Assembly (NCBI GenBank): GCA_964645045.1
Contig: CAZXYZ010000016.1
Coordinates: 1-64,000, forward strand
DNA: 64,000 nucleotides
From: Anammoximicrobium sp964645045
GTDB taxonomy: Bacteria > Planctomycetota > Planctomycetia > Pirellulales > Pirellulaceae
Direction of reading: 5' to 3'
Shown here: one piece after another, positions 61,818 to 64,000 of the stretch
Layout of the letters: each line of letters begins with the position of its first letter
How positions within the stretch are numbered: the first letter of the stretch is position 1
Translations under genes and position numbers: made by a program
The notes under the pieces: model-generated
The model's input: only the letters and a program-made list of their open reading frames with translations
Told to the model about the DNA's origin: nothing
Databases searched by the model: none

Positions 61818-64000
61818 CTAATTCTTCCAGCCGAACTTGACGGCAAAGGCGGCGGGGGTGTAGGTCTCCTGGCGGTAGTCGTCGGTCAGGACGACGTAGA
61901 CCAACTGGTCGGCGATCGGGCCGATGGCCCGGTAGTGGCCGTCGGGCTGAACCGTCAGCTTCGCTACCGGGATCGGGCCCGTCACGGACATGGCGTCCAC
62001 CAACGTCCCGTCGGCACCGGAGTGGATGCCGATGTCCTTGGCCGAAGACACCGCCACGTGCTGGCCATCGGCGGTCCAGCTGAGGCCCAACGGTGCTCCG
62101 GATTCCAACGGGCACGAGGCAAGTTGCGTTCCCTTCTCCGCATCCCACACGATCAACTGTTTGCCGGCGCTGGCCAGACGATCGCCCTTGGTTGACCACG
62201 CGAGCAGGCCGACTGCACCGGCGGGCGCGGTCAGGTCGCGGACTCGCTCGAGCGTCTCGACGTCCCAGATCCGGACGATCCCATCGCCCAACGTCGCTGC
62301 CAACTGCTTGCCGTCTGGCGACCATATGGCCGACTGGCCGGCAAGCTCCTCGCTCGTGATCGCACGGTCCGCGGTCCACGTCGCGGCGTCGTAGACGGTG
62401 AGCGTGAAGGTGGTCGGGGTACCAGTCCCCACCACGAACCGTGCGCCGTCGGGCGACCACGCGAGGCCGCTCTTGATGGCCGCATCCGCCACTTCACGCA
62501 GTTCGCCGTCCTTGAGTGTGATCAGGGCCACCGATGCATCGCAGGCGACCGCGACGCGGTCCATGGTCGGAGACCAGGCGAGAGCGTTTCCGGGGCTGTT
62601 CAGTTGGAACGTTCGCAGGCAGCGACCAGCCGCCGGTTCCCAGACTTTGACCGTCAGATCCTGGCCAGTGGACGCGAGGTATTTTCCATCGGGCGACCAG
62701 GCCAGGGCCTGGATATTCTTCGTATGGCCGAAGCCGATCCAAACCGGGGAAGCCTCTGGGGCGTCGGCCTGTCGGTTCCAAACACGCACCGTGGCCGGAG
62801 ATTTTTCGCCGTCGTCACCCGCCAACGCGATCAGGTCGGGAAACGCGGGATTGCACGCGACCGCCGTAACGGAGTCGCGGTGCGCGATGGGTAGGACTGA
62901 CAAATTTCGCAAACCGGGAATGGCCGCTGGCTGCGTGACCGGCGATTGTGCGAACAGGGGTCCGCCGGTACGGGCCACGAGGAAATCCGATTCGACGCGG
63001 CACTCGGGAAGTTTGTCCATCAACGCTTGCACGCCCGCGGGAGTCACGCGCGTCGCTCGGAGACTGAGCGACCGCAGGGCCGACAGTCCGTACAGGTGCG
63101 GCAAAGCCGAGTCGTCAATCTGGTTCGCGTCGAGGATCAGGGTCTCCAGCGTCTTCAGCCCCGCAAGGTCCTGAACGCCCCGGTTCGTGATCCGGGCATT
63201 CTTCAGGTTGATCAGGCGGATGCTCGTAAGGAACTCAGCCTCGTTCAGGAACGCGTCCCCATTAGCGCTGCTTTCCGAACTCAGTTCTAAGACGTGGATG
63301 GGCAACCCTGCCGTGTTGAGCGACGTGTTCCAGTCGGTCGGCAGTCTCTGTGCTGGCTTACCATCGGGCTCCACCAGCGCGTACGTCAGACCTCCGTATT
63401 TCGTCGCGAGATCTGCAGCTACCATCGATCTGTCGAGTTGACCGTAACGCCAAATCACATTGCACTGCGGCAGCAATCCTTTGGTCTTGACAACTCCTTC
63501 CGATGTCACATTGGAGCCGTCAAGATACAGTGTCTTTAGGGCGGAAAGCCGCACCAAGGAACCGAGATGCGCATCCGTGACACGCGTGCCATAGAGGGAC
63601 AAGTACTGTAACCTAGGAAAAGCAGTAACAATATTCAAAGATTCGTCACCGCAACGCGTGAACCCCAGATCGAGGTACTGCAGCGATTTCAGGCTTCTCA
63701 GGTGAGCAAGCCCCTGGTCGCTTACAGTTGTGATGCCGAGCACCAGTGTCTCCAAGTTCGTCAATCCGCCCAAATGGGAGAGCCCTTCGTCGGACACCGG
63801 GGTCATCCATAGCCGCAGTTCGACCAACCGAGACAGATTCTTGAGGTGAGCTATCCCAGCCTCGGAAATATACGTGTTGGATACCTCTAAAATGCGCAAT
63901 GTGGTAAGATGCCCCAGTCCGGCACAGCCATCGTCGGTCAACTTGCTTGAATCGAGCCTCAACGTCACGAGCCGTTTGAGACCCGCAAGTGGCGCAAGGC
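61818..64000 (-). CDS. LRR plus WD40-repeat protein, N-terminus outside window
   Basis: The frame is open to the right edge, so the N-terminus is missing; a GTG at 63968 is internal to the repeats. The visible part (about 727 codons) begins with leucine-rich repeats of the LTDDGCAGLGHLTTLRILEVS type, continues with more LRRs to about residue 340, and ends with WD40 blades (LAWSPDGKYLASTGQDLTVKVWEP, IWSPDGKQLAATLGDGIVRIWDV). In planctomycetes such architectures often follow a Ser/Thr kinase or cytochrome domain; that part cannot be seen here. A protein-interaction scaffold is likely. Confidence 0.88.
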   Translation of the reverse strand, partial: LAPLAGLKRLVTLRLDSSKLTDDGCAGLGHLTTLRILEVSNTYISEAGIAHLKNLSRLVELRLWMTPVSDEGLSHLGGLTNLETLVLGITTVSDQGLAHLRSLKSLQYLDLGFTRCGDESLNIVTAFPRLQYLSLYGTRVTDAHLGSLVRLSALKTLYLDGSNVTSEGVVKTKGLLPQCNVIWRYGQLDRSMVAADLATKYGGLTYALVEPDGKPAQRLPTDWNTSLNTAGLPIHVLELSSESSANGDAFLNEAEFLTSIRLINLKNARITNRGVQDLAGLKTLETLILDANQIDDSALPHLYGLSALRSLSLRATRVTPAGVQALMDKLPECRVESDFLVARTGGPLFAQSPVTQPAAIPGLRNLSVLPIAHRDSVTAVACNPAFPDLIALAGDDGEKSPATVRVWNRQADAPEASPVWIGFGHTKNIQALAWSPDGKYLASTGQDLTVKVWEPAAGRCLRTFQLNSPGNALAWSPTMDRVAVACDASVALITLKDGELREVADAAIKSGLAWSPDGARFVVGTGTPTTFTLTVYDAATWTADRAITSEELAGQSAIWSPDGKQLAATLGDGIVRIWDVETLERVRDLTAPAGAVGLLAWSTKGDRLASAGKQLIVWDAEKGTQLASCPLESGAPLGLSWTADGQHVAVSSAKDIGIHSGADGTLVDAMSVTGPIPVAKLTVQPDGHYRAIGPIADQLVYVVLTDDYRQETYTPAAFAVKFGWKN

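Overview
The window comes from a Planctomycetes genome, probably of the Pirellulales type. Evidence: paired PSCyt1/DUF1549/DUF1553 and DUF1501 genes, many secreted or Tat-exported sugar-active proteins, high GC content, and a planctomycete-like dnaA-dnaN-dciA-gyrB replication cluster without recF. No rRNA, tRNA or CRISPR array was seen.

Region 1 (1-25.4 kb) holds twelve mostly secreted genes for complex carbohydrate breakdown: a GH10 xylanase, two DUF4838 (alpha-glucuronidase-like) proteins, an acetyl-xylan-esterase-like hydrolase, a LamG/TIM-barrel hydrolase, a sialidase-like protein, a Gfo/Idh/MocA oxidoreductase, a xylose-isomerase-like TIM barrel and a beta-lactamase/NamZ-like fusion. Together they suggest a glucuronoxylan or mixed glycan locus.

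Region 2 (25.7-38.7 kb) is the most interesting part. It is a Tn7-like transposon whose operon is Ku - TnsA - TnsB - TnsC - TniQ, followed by small cargo genes: a TM peptide, a lipoprotein with a second membrane anchor, a sigma-like regulator, a DUF1257/DUF2997/AAA+ trio and short conserved unknowns. One end of the element is visible as three tandem repeats of about 22 bp ending in TGTCA, 13 bp from the gyrB stop codon. This looks like site-specific insertion behind gyrB, comparable to Tn7 behind glmS. A bacterial Ku gene leading a TnsABC/TniQ operon is the candidate undescribed system. The other end was not found.

Region 3 (38.7-45.8 kb, minus strand) is the replication cluster: cysteine desulfurase, dnaA, dnaN, dciA, gyrB. 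GyrB has Asn where most gyrases have Asp in the EGDS motif. A 31-bp perfect inverted repeat lies between dciA and gyrB.

Region 4 (46-53 kb, plus strand) carries a CBM9-like protein, an SGNH plus alpha/beta hydrolase fusion with a REP-like sequence inside its coding region, and a PSCyt1/DUF1549/DUF1553 gene followed by DUF1501.

Region 5 (53-64 kb) is accessory. It has a VapBC-type pair, a two-gene Nmad3-like operon (candidate nucleic-acid modification system) that runs into the remnant of a sialidase, a DUF4160/DUF2442 pair, a DUF2293 protein, a second PSCyt1/DUF1549/DUF1553 gene, a RAYT transposase with three large palindromic repeats, and an LRR/WD40 protein cut by the window edge.
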